From Pelagophyceae sp. CCMP2097 (Eukaryota; Sar; Pelagophyceae), in contig MU657167.1 in assembly GCA_026770575.1 (NCBI GenBank), positions 538,842-572,316 on the forward strand: 33,475 bases of DNA, given 5' to 3'. Positions 12,557 to 20,982 of the stretch are shown here, piece by piece. Numbering within the stretch: position 1 is the stretch's first letter; every line of letters starts with the position of its first letter. A program made the translations under genes and the position numbers. The notes beneath the pieces were generated by a model. The model was not told the origin of the DNA. It made no database searches and worked only from the letters and a program-made list of their open reading frames with translations.

Positions 12557-12809
12557 CCTCGCGGGGGGGGGCGCCCTTCTTCCCGACCCTTTTCGCCTCG
12601 CACATGCGCGACGGGGGCGAAACTTGCGACCGGGGAGCGCACCTCGACCCGGCGCGTCGATGAGCCACTCGGGGTCGCGCGAGGGTGGGATCCTCGAGCG
12701 AGGACGGAGATGCCCTCCTCAATTCGCGATTCTCGAGGACACGAAACCTTATGAATGCTTCGCGCGGATTCCTGAGCTTCTCGCGGAGCCAGAACTCGCG
12801 CTCGCTGCC

Positions 12810-14048
12810 ATGACGATGCGCCGCTTCCTCTCGTCGGCGCTCCGCCAGCGGCCCGGGCCCGGTTGGAAGAAGGCGGCGGGCGCCTCGAGCCAGCTGGCTT
12901 GCGCCATCGAAGCCGTCCGGCGCACGAACGCGGTGTATGCAGCAGCCGCCACCGCGGCCATCGACGCCCTCGAGCTCGCCCTCGAGGCAGACAAGGTCCA
13001 CTCCGGCGTCCGTGAGGCAGGGGCGCTGGTGAACGTGGCGAACCGAGTCGGAAGCGGACCTCTCGGAAACGGACGTCGCGAGCGTCGTCCTCGACGCACC
13101 TCCCGCGCGCCGCGTCACCGCCGACGCTACACGTCGCAGGCCCGCCTCGCGGGCGACCGCCGCGCGGTCGACGACGACCACGTGGCCCTGTCCAAGGCCC
13201 TGGGCGCGAAGCTATCGTGCGAAGAGGTCCACGAAGACTTGCGAGCGGCGTTCAAGCGTGCCGTTTCGGGAGCCGTTTCGGGCGCCGCGGCGGGCGACGA
13301 GACGGCGCGCATGCGCGCGGCCATGCCCGCCAAGGACGACGTCGTGCTCCTCGACGTTGGCGGCGTGCCCTTCCGGACGTCCAAGGCCGTGCTGACCAAG
13401 GTGCCCGACTCGATGCTCGGCCGCATGTTCGGGAAGCGCGCCGCCGGGCAGGAAGTCCCGGGCGCGGCCGTCTTCATCGACCGCAGCGGCGAGCGCTTCG
13501 GCGTCATCCTTGACTTTCTCCGCGACCTCGATGCGCCGCTGACGCGTCGGACGATTGCGGCGCTGCCCGAGGTGGCGCAGGAGGCCATGGTGCGCGAGCT
13601 GGCCTACTTTGGCCTCGAGGCGGCCGTCTTCGGCGACGACGGCCGCGCCGACGACGAAGAGGGAGAGGAAGAGGACGAAGAGGACGACGAGGAAGAGGAG
13701 GAAGAGGACGACGAAGAGGACGACGAAGATGAGGAAGACGACGAGGGTGGTGAGTTGACGGACGAGCGGGCCGCGCGCCTCGACGCGCTCGGCTTTGTGT
13801 GGAACCCAGACGACGCTTGCTGGGACGACGGCTACGACAAGCTCGCGGCGTACAAGGCGGAGCACGGCGACTGCCGCGTGCCGTATTCGTTCGTCATGGC
13901 TGACGGCTACGACCTCGGGTCGTGGGTGCGGACGCAGCGGGCGAAGAAGGGCGACACGGCCTGCGAAGCCTCCTTTGGCGACCACCTCTTCGGCCGCGGG
14001 TGGGACGAGGCTAAAGCAAAGGCCAAGCCGGGCGGCGCGACCGAGTAG
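12810..14048 (+). CDS. KCTD-type T1/BTB protein with acidic linker and helicase-associated domain
   Basis: The protein is 412 aa from the chosen ATG at 12810 (MTMRRFLSS...). The frame is open further upstream (ATG at 12660), but that part runs into a dispersed repeat and is less protein-like. Residues about 175-270 are a T1/BTB tetramerisation fold: DVVLLDVGGVPFRTSK, MLGRMFG, VFIDRSGERFGVILDFLRDL. Residues about 277-313 are nearly all Asp/Glu. Residues about 318-380 match a helicase-associated (HA) domain: LGFVWNPDDACWDDGYDKLA, YKAEHGDCRVP, LGSWVRTQR. KCTD proteins often act as Cullin-3 adaptors. HA domains are common in stramenopile proteins and their role is poorly known. A Cys- and Trp-poor stretch near 13020-13135 could hide an intron. 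The sequence cannot prove the function. Confidence 0.78.
   Translation: MTMRRFLSSALRQRPGPGWKKAAGASSQLACAIEAVRRTNAVYAAAATAAIDALELALEADKVHSGVREAGALVNVANRVGSGPLGNGRRERRPRRTSRAPRHRRRYTSQARLAGDRRAVDDDHVALSKALGAKLSCEEVHEDLRAAFKRAVSGAVSGAAAGDETARMRAAMPAKDDVVLLDVGGVPFRTSKAVLTKVPDSMLGRMFGKRAAGQEVPGAAVFIDRSGERFGVILDFLRDLDAPLTRRTIAALPEVAQEAMVRELAYFGLEAAVFGDDGRADDEEGEEEDEEDDEEEEEEDDEEDDEDEEDDEGGELTDERAARLDALGFVWNPDDACWDDGYDKLAAYKAEHGDCRVPYSFVMADGYDLGSWVRTQRAKKGDTACEASFGDHLFGRGWDEAKAKAKPGGATE
13640..13750. repeat. GAC/GAG-rich low-complexity tract coding the acidic linker
   Basis: An imperfect GAC/GAG/GAA trinucleotide run with purines on the plus strand. It encodes an almost pure Asp/Glu stretch between the T1 and HA domains. 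It is likely to vary in length between strains. Confidence 0.8.
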
Positions 14049-14180
14049 CACCGCAGCTCGAGGCGTCGCCTGGGCCGCATCTCGAAAGCCCATCTGAATC
14101 GTGTCGCCGCACCAAGCCAGACTCAAGTCGGGATGGCTTTTCCCAACATAAAACATTCATGCATCACACTCCACCTCTGC

Positions 14181-14230
14181 CTCTACTCGTCCGCGCCCTG
14201 CTCGTCCACGATACGCGTCGCGTAAGCCTT
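14181..14230 (+). repeat. Dispersed CTCGTCCACG element, copy B
   Basis: ACTCGTCCGCGCCCTGCTCG followed by TCCACGATACGCGTCGCGTA shows the two 15-nt half-units and the CGCGTCGCGTAAGCC end of the element. It lies just upstream of the dioxygenase-LicD gene. Confidence 0.85.
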
Positions 14231-14266
14231 CCACCTTAGAGCTCGAGAGCCCTTGGAAGGTCGGCA

Positions 14267-16295
14267 GTGGACATCAGTGGATCGTACCGGTACCGACAAC
14301 CCACCTCGTTTGGCGATTACAAAGGGCGAAAGGGCGCCGCGCATCAACTCGGCGCCGAGCTGGTGGAGACACACAAGTTCTCGACGCTCGCCTCTCGGAC
14401 CACGCGCCAACGATGGTGCGTCGCCAAGCACTGTGGGTACGATCGTTTGCTGGATCGAGCGCGCGTTGCTTTGTTCGATGCCGAGGAGTTCTTTGGTCCT
14501 CGTCGAGGAGTCGGCCTTTGCGAGTTGCTGCGGCAGGTTCGGCCGGAGCGTGGCGCGGTTCACGCGCGGCGCTAAAAGCGTCGACTACGCGGACGCGGCC
14601 GTGCGCCAACTCATCGAGCCGCACGTCCGCAAGATGCGTGTGCGGCGAGGACCCGTCGGCGCCGGCGCGCGCGAGACCTTCGTCTTCGACTACGACGCCG
14701 TGGAGTTTCCGCTCGCGCAAACGTTTGCCGACGCATTGGGGGTCGACGTCCAAGACCTCTGCCGCCTCCACGCGCTCCGCGCGCTCGCGGACGCGGACGC
14801 CGGCGACGTGGCGAAGCGCGCTCTGCTCGGGCCGCTGCTCGGCGCGGCGGCGCGCCGCAGCTTCGAGGCGACGTTTGAAAAGTGGGTCCTCACGTGCGCG
14901 CTGCCTGCATTATTCCCCGGCGGCGCTGTGGGGTGCGTGCGGTACCAACGCTTCCCGTGCGTCCGCGTCCAGCTGCCGGGCGAGCTGACCATCGGCCCGC
15001 ACGTCGACGCGGCCTACGGCCACGCGGCGGCGACTATGAATATCTCCGCGCTCCTCACAAAAGCGCGCGGCACAAACGCGCTCGTCTACGAGTCCGCGCC
15101 GGGCGTCGAAGACTGGCGACCCTTCGAGGGCCGGCCGGGAAACGCGCTTTGCTTCGAGGGAGGCAGCGCTGCGCACTTTACGACGGAGAACACGACTCTG
15201 GACACGCGTGTCAGCCTCGACGTCCGCCTCGTTTCGGGCGCCGCAAAGTCGTCTTTTGACGACAGCGGCGGCTACTTCCGCACCGCCGAGCTTGCCGGCG
15301 GCCGCTGGCGCAGCACATCGCCCGCGGCGGAGGAAGTGGACCCGCGCGTCGGCTTGCCCTTTGACCGGCCGCTGTTGCGCGGGCCGCCGCCACAAACTAC
15401 GGCAGCGGCCGCCGCGTTGCCGCGGGGCCGGCCGGGCGCGGGCCCTGCGCCGCTCCTGCTCCGGCGCTTCGAGGTCGACGCGCTCTACGAGGTGCTCGAG
15501 GTCGCAATAGCCGCGCTCGATGGCGCCGGTGTCCCGTACTGCCTCGTCGCAGGGTCGCTCCTTGGCGCCGTGCGGTCCAACTCCATACTCTTCTGTGACG
15601 ACGACGTCGATATTGCAGTCGTCGGAGCGGAGCACCTCGCAGCCGCGCGCGCGGCGCTGCGCGAGGCCCGCGTGCGCGCCGTCGCGCACTTTGCAGAGCG
15701 GCCGTGGCCCGCGTGCGACAGGCTGCGGCCGCTGCGAGCGACTGCGACGTGGATCGACGTGTTCTGCCTGCGCCAGTTCGACACCGAAGCAGACGTCCGC
15801 GCCTTTGTCTATCTAAAAGCCAACGGCCAGCCGCAGGACGCTGCGATCGTCGAGGCGTGCTGCGCCACGGTGGAAGACTACCCCATCTTCCACTACGACG
15901 CGCCAAAGGCCATTTCTCTCTGGCCGCGCGAGTTCTTCACGCGGCGCGAGCTGCTGCCGCTCCGCGCAGACCTCCGCTTCGGCCCCCTCACCGGCCTATG
16001 CGGCCCGCGGCACGTGGTCGGCCACCTTTGCCGCGCGTTTGGCGCAGACGTCTTTGACTGCTACGTCATCCGCGACGCGCACGGCCGCGCGGCGGACGTG
16101 GCCGTCGACACGAAACTCGCGCTCCTCGACGGCCACTTTCCGCCCGTGCAGCACTCGAAACGCGTGCGCCGCGTCGCCTCAGACCGGACGCGTGCGCGGC
16201 TCCACGCCGAGCTCAAGAGCCTCGCCGACGACGAATTCGAAGCGCTCAGGGCGCGGCCAAAGCTCGACCGCCTCGACGGGTCGAGCCTGCGTTAG
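14267..16295 (+). CDS. Fusion protein: StrG-like Fe(II)/2OG dioxygenase plus LicD-type transferase (copy 1)
   Basis: Exon 2 (14537-16295) is one long open frame with two domains. The first resembles the streptomycin-biosynthesis StrG/phytanoyl-type dioxygenase. IGPHVDAAYGH carries the Fe ligands H and D (codons at 15000 and 15006), AAHFT carries the second H (15174), and TRVSLDVR carries the likely 2OG-binding Arg. The second is LicD (nucleotidyltransferase fold): GVPYCLVAGSLLGAVR, then the metal motif CDDDVDIAVV and WIDVFCL. LicD proteins add phosphocholine or related groups to glycans. Intron 14416-14536 (donor GTGCGTCG, acceptor GGCAG) is inferred because it joins a frame shared with the second copy (HKFSTLASRTTRQRW) to exon 2. 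Exon 1 here has no ATG and an in-frame TAG lies at 14237, so the start is unresolved. An ATG at 14478 is in frame with exon 2 but would lie in the intron. Confidence 0.82.
14295..14330 (+). repeat. Duplicated upstream block (partner at 32653-32688)
   Basis: GACAACCCACCTCGTTTGGC and the following 16 bases are shared with 32653-32688. This is the leftmost part of the segmental duplication that carries the dioxygenase-LicD genes. The next 30-70 bases differ completely between copies. Confidence 0.85.
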
Positions 16296-16357
16296 CGCGC
16301 CGCCGCCGCCACCGAGCAGCGCGTATCCTGGCGCGCGGTGACGAGCGTTTCGCCGCT

Positions 16358-16528
16358 ATGGGCGGCGTCGCGCCGTTGCCGACCGACGTCGAGTTGCTGC
16401 GCGAGTCCTTCTGCGCTGAGGCGGCTGAGGCGCTTCTGGCGCTCGAGGCGGTGCAGCTGCGCGCCATCGAGCACAAAGATGCGACGCGCTCGCGCTTGTT
16501 CTCCGCAATGCGAAACCTCCGGAGATGA
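16358..16528 (+). CDS. Small ORF or 3' exon downstream of the LicD fusion
   Basis: A 56-codon frame (MGGVAPLPTDVELLRESFCA... ending AMRNLRR, stop TGA). It reads like natural protein, with a helical, Glu/Ala/Leu-rich character (EAAEALLALEAVQLRAIEHK). It starts 63 bp after the LicD stop, in another frame. The LicD stop TAG (GCGTTAG) could also be an intron acceptor, which would make this the C-terminal exon of the fusion gene. I cannot decide between the two and recognise no family. Confidence 0.35.
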   Translation: MGGVAPLPTDVELLRESFCAEAAEALLALEAVQLRAIEHKDATRSRLFSAMRNLRR

Positions 16529-16559
16529 AGAGCACAAGCCCGGCCAAGAAGATTGAGGC

Positions 16560-16830
16560 TGCGGGCGTCAGCCCGGGAGTCGGCACGGGCCAGCGGCGCG
16601 GAAGTCGGCGCGTGCGGCGGCACGGGGTTGCGGCTCGCGAACATCGGCGTGGTGGCGCGGGCGCGGAGCGGGCGTCGGCGCGGGCCCGTCAACTTGAGCT
16701 ACGGGCGTCGGCGCGGAACGGCGACGTGGGGCAGCGGTACGGGGCAGCCTCGGGCGTTGGTGCGGGACGGCGGCGCGGGCGTCGTGGCGGGCGTCAGCAC
16801 GGATGTCGCGAGACACGGACGTCCCGTGCG
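16560..16830. repeat. Degenerate GC-rich minisatellite
   Basis: About eight irregular copies of a GGGCGTCGGCGCGG-like unit, spaced roughly 18-40 bp. Open frames run through it on both strands because of its composition, with no recognisable domain. It is followed by an AT-rich segment with AATAAA at 16856-16861, a possible polyadenylation signal for the plus-strand gene. Confidence 0.6.
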
Positions 16831-16855
16831 CTGCCATGCAAGTTTCTCGCTCCCA

Positions 16856-16861
16856 AATAAA
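16856..16861 (+). terminator. Possible polyadenylation signal AATAAA
   Basis: CCCAAATAAAGATATATT is the first canonical AATAAA downstream of the LicD fusion and the small ORF. It lies about 330 bp after the latter's stop. Many algae do not rely on AATAAA, so this is weak. Confidence 0.25.
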
Positions 16862-17150
16862 GATATATTACTACCAGCTGGATATTACGGGACCTCCGGG
16901 ACCCCAAGAGAGGAGGGACTCGATCTAACTGTGCAGAATAGTCCCCCGCGGCTTGAGGGTGCTCGTTCATAGAATTAGATAGTGCAACCCCAACTGGAGT
17001 CTGTCTGGAAATGAATGTCAGTGAATGAAGAAGGGTCCCTGGAATAATGTTCTCCCGAAACTGTTCGGAAAAAAGACACAGCTTGATGTCAACACTCGAC
17101 GCAGCGCGAGCGCAAGCAATGAACGGACGCAGACTCTGGAAATCGCGGAC
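16862..17150. other. Intergenic, nothing recognised
   Basis: This is mixed-composition sequence with lower GC than the flanking genes. I see no domain-bearing frame, RNA gene or repeat in it. Confidence 0.4.
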
Positions 17151-17159
17151 ACCCTATAA

Positions 17160-17365
17160 ATGTCGACACTGGAGGGGCGCGGACGCGGCGCGGGCGGGGG
17201 CACTCGGCGGATACGGACTCCGCAGATGCAGACACCCCAACAGATGCAGACACCTCATGGCCACAGATGTGAAACTCTAGCAGGTGCGGACGCCCCGCTG
17301 ATGTCAACGCCCCGCAGATGCCAACGCGGCGCGGACGCCGACGCTTGACAGACGCCGACACTTGA
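17160..17365. repeat. Degenerate 15-nt minisatellite (GCRGAYGCCRACRCC type)
   Basis: About eight units such as GCAGATGCAGACACC, ACAGATGCAGACACC, GCAGATGCCAACGCG and GACAGACGCCGACAC, with variable spacing. Minus-strand frames give SASVGVSASAES-like runs. This is repeat-derived, not a recognised gene. Confidence 0.65.
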
Positions 17366-17399
17366 CAAACGCGGCGCCTCTTTCGCGACTGAGACGGCC

Positions 17400-17530
17400 C
17401 GCACGTCCTCGCGCCGCGCGGCGCCTCGCGCGCATCGATGCGCTCCCGCGCGGCGCGGCGCCTCGCGTGCGTCGAGACGCTTCTGCGCGGCGCGGCGCTT
17501 CGCGTGCGGCACCGCGCTCCGCGGTGCCTC
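17400..17530. repeat. Tandem repeat, about 39-bp unit
   Basis: Three imperfect units each contain GCGCGGCGCSTCGCG followed by a variable CGTCGAGACGCTTCT-like part. This run and the neighbouring minisatellites keep all six frames open, which explains the long spurious frames here. Confidence 0.6.
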
Positions 17531-17559
17531 GACGGCCGCCGCCGATGGCAACCTCTTCG

Positions 17560-18250
17560 ACGCCGCCTCGGGGATGCCGCGCCTTGCGGCGGCGTTTGAA
17601 CTGCCGAGTCGCTCGCCCGCGCCGGGGCGGTGCGTACGGCAGTCTCTCCAGCTGGACATTGGCGCGGTCGGCGCAGAGCAGGGCTGATGTCTTGCGCCTC
17701 GCCATGGCTGCCGCAGCGCCGGCCACGGAGCCGCTGTCGGCGCTGCGGCAGGCCGTGCGCGGCCTCCGGCGCCGCGAGGCCATCTTCGACGAGGGCCGCG
17801 CCGACAACCTCGGGTTGCCCCACCTGCAACAGGGCCCGCGTCTCCTCGGAGGCGACCCGAGTGTTCTGGCCGTCTTCCAACGAACCTGATGGGCGGCCGA
17901 TCCGCCCGGCGCGCGGCCGGCGCCGCTGCCGCTGTGCCCGAGGGGCGGCCGGTGCTGCCGCAACCGAGCAGCCGTCCCGGGAGACGCAGTGCGCCGCGGC
18001 AAGGTGGCGGAAAAGGTTGCATCGGCGCGCGCTGCTGCGCCTGCAGCTGCGCCGACAGCGCCGCCATGCGTGCCCATGCCTCTTCGGCAGCCGACTGCGA
18101 CTGGCCGCCGTCGCGCATCGCCCAACGCGGCGTCGCGGCACCGCGCGGCATCGGCAGCGTCGACCTCAAAGGAGACGCGCGGCGAGTCAGGCTTGTTGAA
18201 GGGCACCGACGACGGCTCGAGTTCGACCGGCGGCGACGGTAGGTTGGAGC
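17560..18250 (-). pseudogene. Possible decayed or fragmentary gene, unrecognised
   Basis: Minus-strand fragments look protein-like but sit in different frames: LPSPPVELEPSSVPFNKPDS (about 18170-18240), QSAAEEAWARMAALSAQLQA (about 18050-18120) and ASEETRALLQVGQPEVVGAA (about 17780-17870). No introns with good phase connect them. Plus-strand frames (MAAAAPATEPLSALRQAVRG at 17704) compete for the same bases. I recognise no family. It could be a broken gene, or composition alone. Confidence 0.22.
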
Positions 18251-18383
18251 GCGAGCGACGACGCCGGCTGCGGCGCGATCGGCAACGGCGCGCCGTCGCA
18301 GGACCGCGGCGGCCGCGGCCCACATGCCGCGGGGCCACAGGACGCCAACTGCATCAATACTCACGCCGGACCGCGGGTGAGGC

Positions 18384-18569
18384 TTAATTTGTGTGCAGTT
18401 CCTCGGTCACGGTGTCGCGCAGCCTCTTGCCGCGAACGATAATGAATACCTTAGCTTGCAATCGGAAATCGAGCGGCACAACGTGTGACACACCGCGACA
18501 AAACGGGCCATGATCCAATGCGCGCCGCATGCTGGTCGATGCCGCGAAGAGCAGTCGCTCGAAGAGCAC
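18384..18569 (-). CDS. Possible gene fragment, unrecognised
   Basis: A 61-codon minus-strand frame ending LQAKVFIIVRGKRLRDTVTE... with a stop at 18384, in sequence of lower GC than the genes around it. No start with context, splice signals or known motif is visible. It may be a relic of a mobile element. Confidence 0.2.
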   Translation of the reverse strand: MLFERLLFAASTSMRRALDHGPFCRGVSHVVPLDFRLQAKVFIIVRGKRLRDTVTEELHTN

Positions 18570-18836
18570 AATGTGTTAAGATTGGACAACAAGAACTCGA
18601 ATCAAATCGGTCCTGCGCGGGCGGGAACCCGGACCCTGGGCTAACTGGTCGAAACTGGGCAGGGGAGTGGAATCCAGGACGTTGCGGGTTTTCTATCCCA
18701 TGATCGCCGACGCGGATTTTCCGGGAAGATGGACCCCCCCCTCCCCCGCGCCGACTGGGAGGCGCCGAGCTACCCCCTCCTTGGAGCAAAAGTGGTTAAC
18801 TTCCCCCGTTCGATCTCTGTGCCATTTTGTCTGCCC

Positions 18837-18883
18837 CTGCTCGTCCACGCCCTGTTCTTCAACGACACGCGTCGCGTAAGCCA
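18837..18883 (+). repeat. Dispersed CTCGTCCACG element, copy C
   Basis: CTGCTCGTCCACGCCCTGTT then CTTCAACGACACGCGTCGCG and TAAGCCA. The copy has the standard right end but a different left flank. Confidence 0.85.
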
Positions 18884-18887
18884 CCCC

Positions 18888-18957
18888 AGCTCCGGTGGAC
18901 TCGTTGTCATTGCTCGTCCACGCCCTGCTCTTCCACGAGATGCGTCGCGTAAGCCAT
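18888..18957 (+). repeat. Dispersed CTCGTCCACG element, copy D
   Basis: This copy carries the longer left part AGCTCCGGTGGACTCGTTGT CATTG ahead of the CTCGTCCACG half-units. The same left part is present in copy H at 19577-19685. It ends ATGCGTCGCGTAAGCCAT. Confidence 0.85.
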
Positions 18958-18963
18958 CCCCCG

Positions 18964-19049
18964 NNNNNNNNNNNNNNNNNNNNNNNNNNNNNNNNNNNNN
19001 NNNNNNNNNNNNNNNNNNNNNNNNNNNNNNNNNNNNNNNNNNNNNNNNN
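18964..19049. other. Assembly gap (86 N)
   Basis: Unknown bases. The gap falls inside a cluster of the dispersed element (copies C and D before it, E directly after), so it probably reflects unresolved repeat copies. Confidence 1.
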
Positions 19050-19095
19050 TCCACGCCCTGCTCGTCCACGACACGCGTCGCGTAAGCCACCCCCG
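19050..19095 (+). repeat. Dispersed CTCGTCCACG element, copy E (truncated by the gap)
   Basis: TCCACGCCCTGCTCGTCCAC then GACACGCGTCGCGTAAGCCA. This is the closest match to a consensus core, with its left end lost in the N run. Confidence 0.85.
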
Positions 19096-19241
19096 TCCAA
19101 CCCCCCCAGTGACGGGGCATACGTCAGTGAAGTTGGTGTCTTATTCTCATGTAAGCAGCCGCTCCTTGATGTTCAGTCTCGGCTGCCTCTTGGATCAAGT
19201 GGTTTTCTCCCCTCCCCCCGTCCAACCCCCCCAGTGGCGGG
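19091..19241. repeat. Direct repeat pair, about 27 bp, flanking about 95 bp
   Basis: CCCCCGTCCAACCCCCCCAG plus TGACGGG at about 19091 recurs as the same string with TGGCGGG at about 19215. The pair encloses a unique segment. The arrangement resembles the long direct repeats around copies H and J of the dispersed element. Confidence 0.65.
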
Positions 19242-19272
19242 TGTCGCCTCGTCGGACGCGTCCCATTCGCCA

Positions 19273-19371
19273 GGTATACTCGGTGTCCTCTTTCTACGGA
19301 AATCTTTGGAGCTCTCTTTGTCACTGCTCGTCCATGTCCTGCTCGTCCACGACACGCGTCGCGTAAGCCAC
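19273..19371 (+). repeat. Dispersed CTCGTCCACG element, copy F
   Basis: A long-form copy. It begins GTATACTCGGTGTCCTCTTT, continues ACGGAAATCT and GAGCTC, then the two CTCGTCCACG half-units and the CGCGTCGCGTAAGCCA end. It aligns over its full length with copy H. Confidence 0.85.
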
Positions 19372-19417
19372 AGTCCACGCCCTGCTATTCCACGACATGC
19401 GTCGCGTAAGCCATCCA
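19372..19417 (+). repeat. Dispersed CTCGTCCACG element, copy G (partial, abutting F)
   Basis: AGTCCACGCCCTGCTATTCC then ACGACATGCGTCGCGTAAGC. It follows directly on copy F and lacks the left part. Confidence 0.8.
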
Positions 19418-19576
19418 AGGCTGATAAAAACATAAAACTTTGTTTCAATCAAATCCCTTAAAACACGTGTTTTGTTGCGTTCCCACCGAGGGTAAAAAAG
19501 CATATGCTCTTAATTTCCCGTCGAGTAAAGCCCTGTTTGCCCCCAAAGGACCTTATTACCCCCCAACAGGGCCTTG

Positions 19577-19685
19577 GTATGCGCGGTGTCCCCTTTTCAG
19601 ACGGAAATCTGCTTCAGCTCTGGTGGACTCATTGTCATTGCTCGTCCACGCCCTGCTCTTCCACGACACGCGTCGCGTAAGCCAT
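19577..19685 (+). mobile_element. Dispersed element, copy H, flanked by 17-bp direct repeats
   Basis: This is the best-defined copy at 109 bp, starting GTATGCGCGGTGTCC and ending CGTCGCGTAAGCCAT. CCCCCAACAGGGCCTTG stands directly on both sides (19560-19576 and 19686-19702), as expected for a target-site duplication. There is no terminal inverted repeat and no coding capacity, so it would be a non-autonomous element. The mechanism is unknown. Confidence 0.65.
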
Positions 19686-19702
19686 CCCCCAACAGGGCCT
19701 TG

Positions 19703-20148
19703 TTACTCCCCAAAGAGGCCTTATCAAGCAATATCCCACCAAAAATGCGTTGCATGGGTTCTAACCTACCTATTGAGGGTATTTTACTCATGTTTGTTTT
19801 AAATTCATGATTTTGAACGTTTTATGAAATCCTCTGGAAACGTTGTTCCAAACATGTTGCTTGCTTAAAATCCACCCTGGGTGGGGCTGTGTTCCCTGGG
19901 GTCCAAGTCGGCGTTTTTATCAGCCTTGAAGCCCCCCCCCCCAGAGAAAGGCTCGCTCCTCTTTCGCCGCCGAACACTGCACTGGCGTTGATCCTCCTGA
20001 ATCCGGAGACTGCCGCTCGTAGTACACAATTTGTTTCAAAAGGTATTCGGACAGTAGACTTCTTCTTTGATCCGATTTCGAGGTTCGAGCCTCCCTGTTT
20101 CCCCACTCATCCAAGGCTCCAAAGGAGTATTTCGGGTCTCCAAAGGAG
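19703..20148. other. AT-richer intergenic sequence, nothing recognised
   Basis: Lower-GC sequence with T-rich patches and a C-run at 19930-19940. GAGGTTCGAGCCTC near 20080 resembles a tRNA T-arm, but no tRNA can be folded around it. Confidence 0.4.
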
Positions 20149-20631
20149 ATGCGATTCGACCAGTATCTCCAAGTTTGGGAGATGGACGGTACCGAACACG
20201 AGGACAATCGCCTGCTTGGCGCGCGGCCGAAGCGACGTCCTTTTCGAGGTCCCTGCTGCCCACGCTCGCCTTCCACCGCCTCTCATGGATTTTTCAAAGT
20301 TTATCCATTGAGCAAAGAATCCAAAGTAACGCAAAGTCGGCCCGGTCCCCAGGTTTCGGTGGCGACTGGCGAGGGTGTGTTCCATTTGAAGCGGAAGAGA
20401 CCGATGCCCCGGGGGAAATTCGAAACGAGCAATGGTTGGCGGAGATTCACTCCAACGGAAGAGTCGGAGCAAGTGCACTTTCGTATCCCAGTGCACAATA
20501 ATGGAGTGCGAAACGCTTCGAGAAATTTTGGTAGCCTGATCGCAGATGTTATTACAAGAGCGCGCCGGAGGCACACGGAGGACCCGAAGGATACAGCCAA
20601 ATCCCATTGCAATGCCCACGTAAATAATTGA
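20149..20631 (+). CDS. Hypothetical ORF, 160 codons, unrecognised
   Basis: MRFDQYLQVWEMDGTEHEDN... to HCNAHVNN. The sequence has about 50 percent GC, unlike the real genes here, and the minus strand is also open over the same bases. There is no signal peptide, membrane helix or known motif. It may be chance or a remnant of a mobile element, since a tRNA-like relic with an A-rich tail follows it. Confidence 0.2.
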   Translation: MRFDQYLQVWEMDGTEHEDNRLLGARPKRRPFRGPCCPRSPSTASHGFFKVYPLSKESKVTQSRPGPQVSVATGEGVFHLKRKRPMPRGKFETSNGWRRFTPTEESEQVHFRIPVHNNGVRNASRNFGSLIADVITRARRRHTEDPKDTAKSHCNAHVNN

Positions 20632-20724
20632 AATTATTTAACTAATCGCTGAACTTTCAAATCCTCCTTATCTTTATTTTTATTATTTTATTTCTTATTG
20701 AGCTATTTCTTTTTTCTTTTTTTT

Positions 20725-20820
20725 GCGGCCGACCAGATTCGAACCTGTGACCAAAAACTTCTTCTATGATGATTCCAATGAGGCTCCTGCTCGACCTCAA
20801 CTCCAAATTTTAGCGATCGC
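20725..20820 (-). ncRNA. tRNA-like relic with A-rich tail (possible SINE head)
   Basis: The minus strand contains GGTCACAGGTTCGAATCTGG, a good pol III B-box/T-arm with loop TTCGAAT, followed by CGGCCGC. That can pair, with one mismatch, to GCGATCG 96 nt upstream. TTGGAGTTGAGGTCGAGC is A-box-like, and a CAT sits where an anticodon could be. The 3' end runs into a long A-rich tract (plus-strand T-rich, 20670-20724). The length and the damaged stems argue against a working tRNA. A retroposed tRNA or tRNA-derived SINE fits better. Confidence 0.45.
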
Positions 20821-20894
20821 ATCAACCACCAATCGCTAAATCGGCCGAGTTGCTGTTTTTTTCTTCCCAAGGTGGAACCTCAGATTTGCTGGGC

Positions 20895-20907
20895 GACGGA
20901 CAGACAA

Positions 20908-20954
<47 letters not shown>
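20895..20954. repeat. CAGA/CAAA microsatellite
   Basis: Imperfect run of CAGACAGACAAA units. Confidence 0.95.
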
Positions 20955-20982
20955 TAATTGCCCCTGGTAATCCTTCAATCAA

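Noticed and set aside
14274..14771. Minus-strand frames that recur in both dioxygenase-LicD copies (also 32690-33169)
   Set aside because: Their conservation follows from the duplicated plus-strand gene. The plus frame carries the family motifs.
17255..18364. Long minus-strand frames of 340-370 codons
   Set aside because: They run through minisatellites, are dominated by Arg/Ala from composition, and are open in several frames at once. Only short stretches look protein-like.
20075..20100. tRNA T-arm at GAGGTTCGAGCCTC
   Set aside because: No acceptor, D or anticodon arm can be placed around it on either strand.
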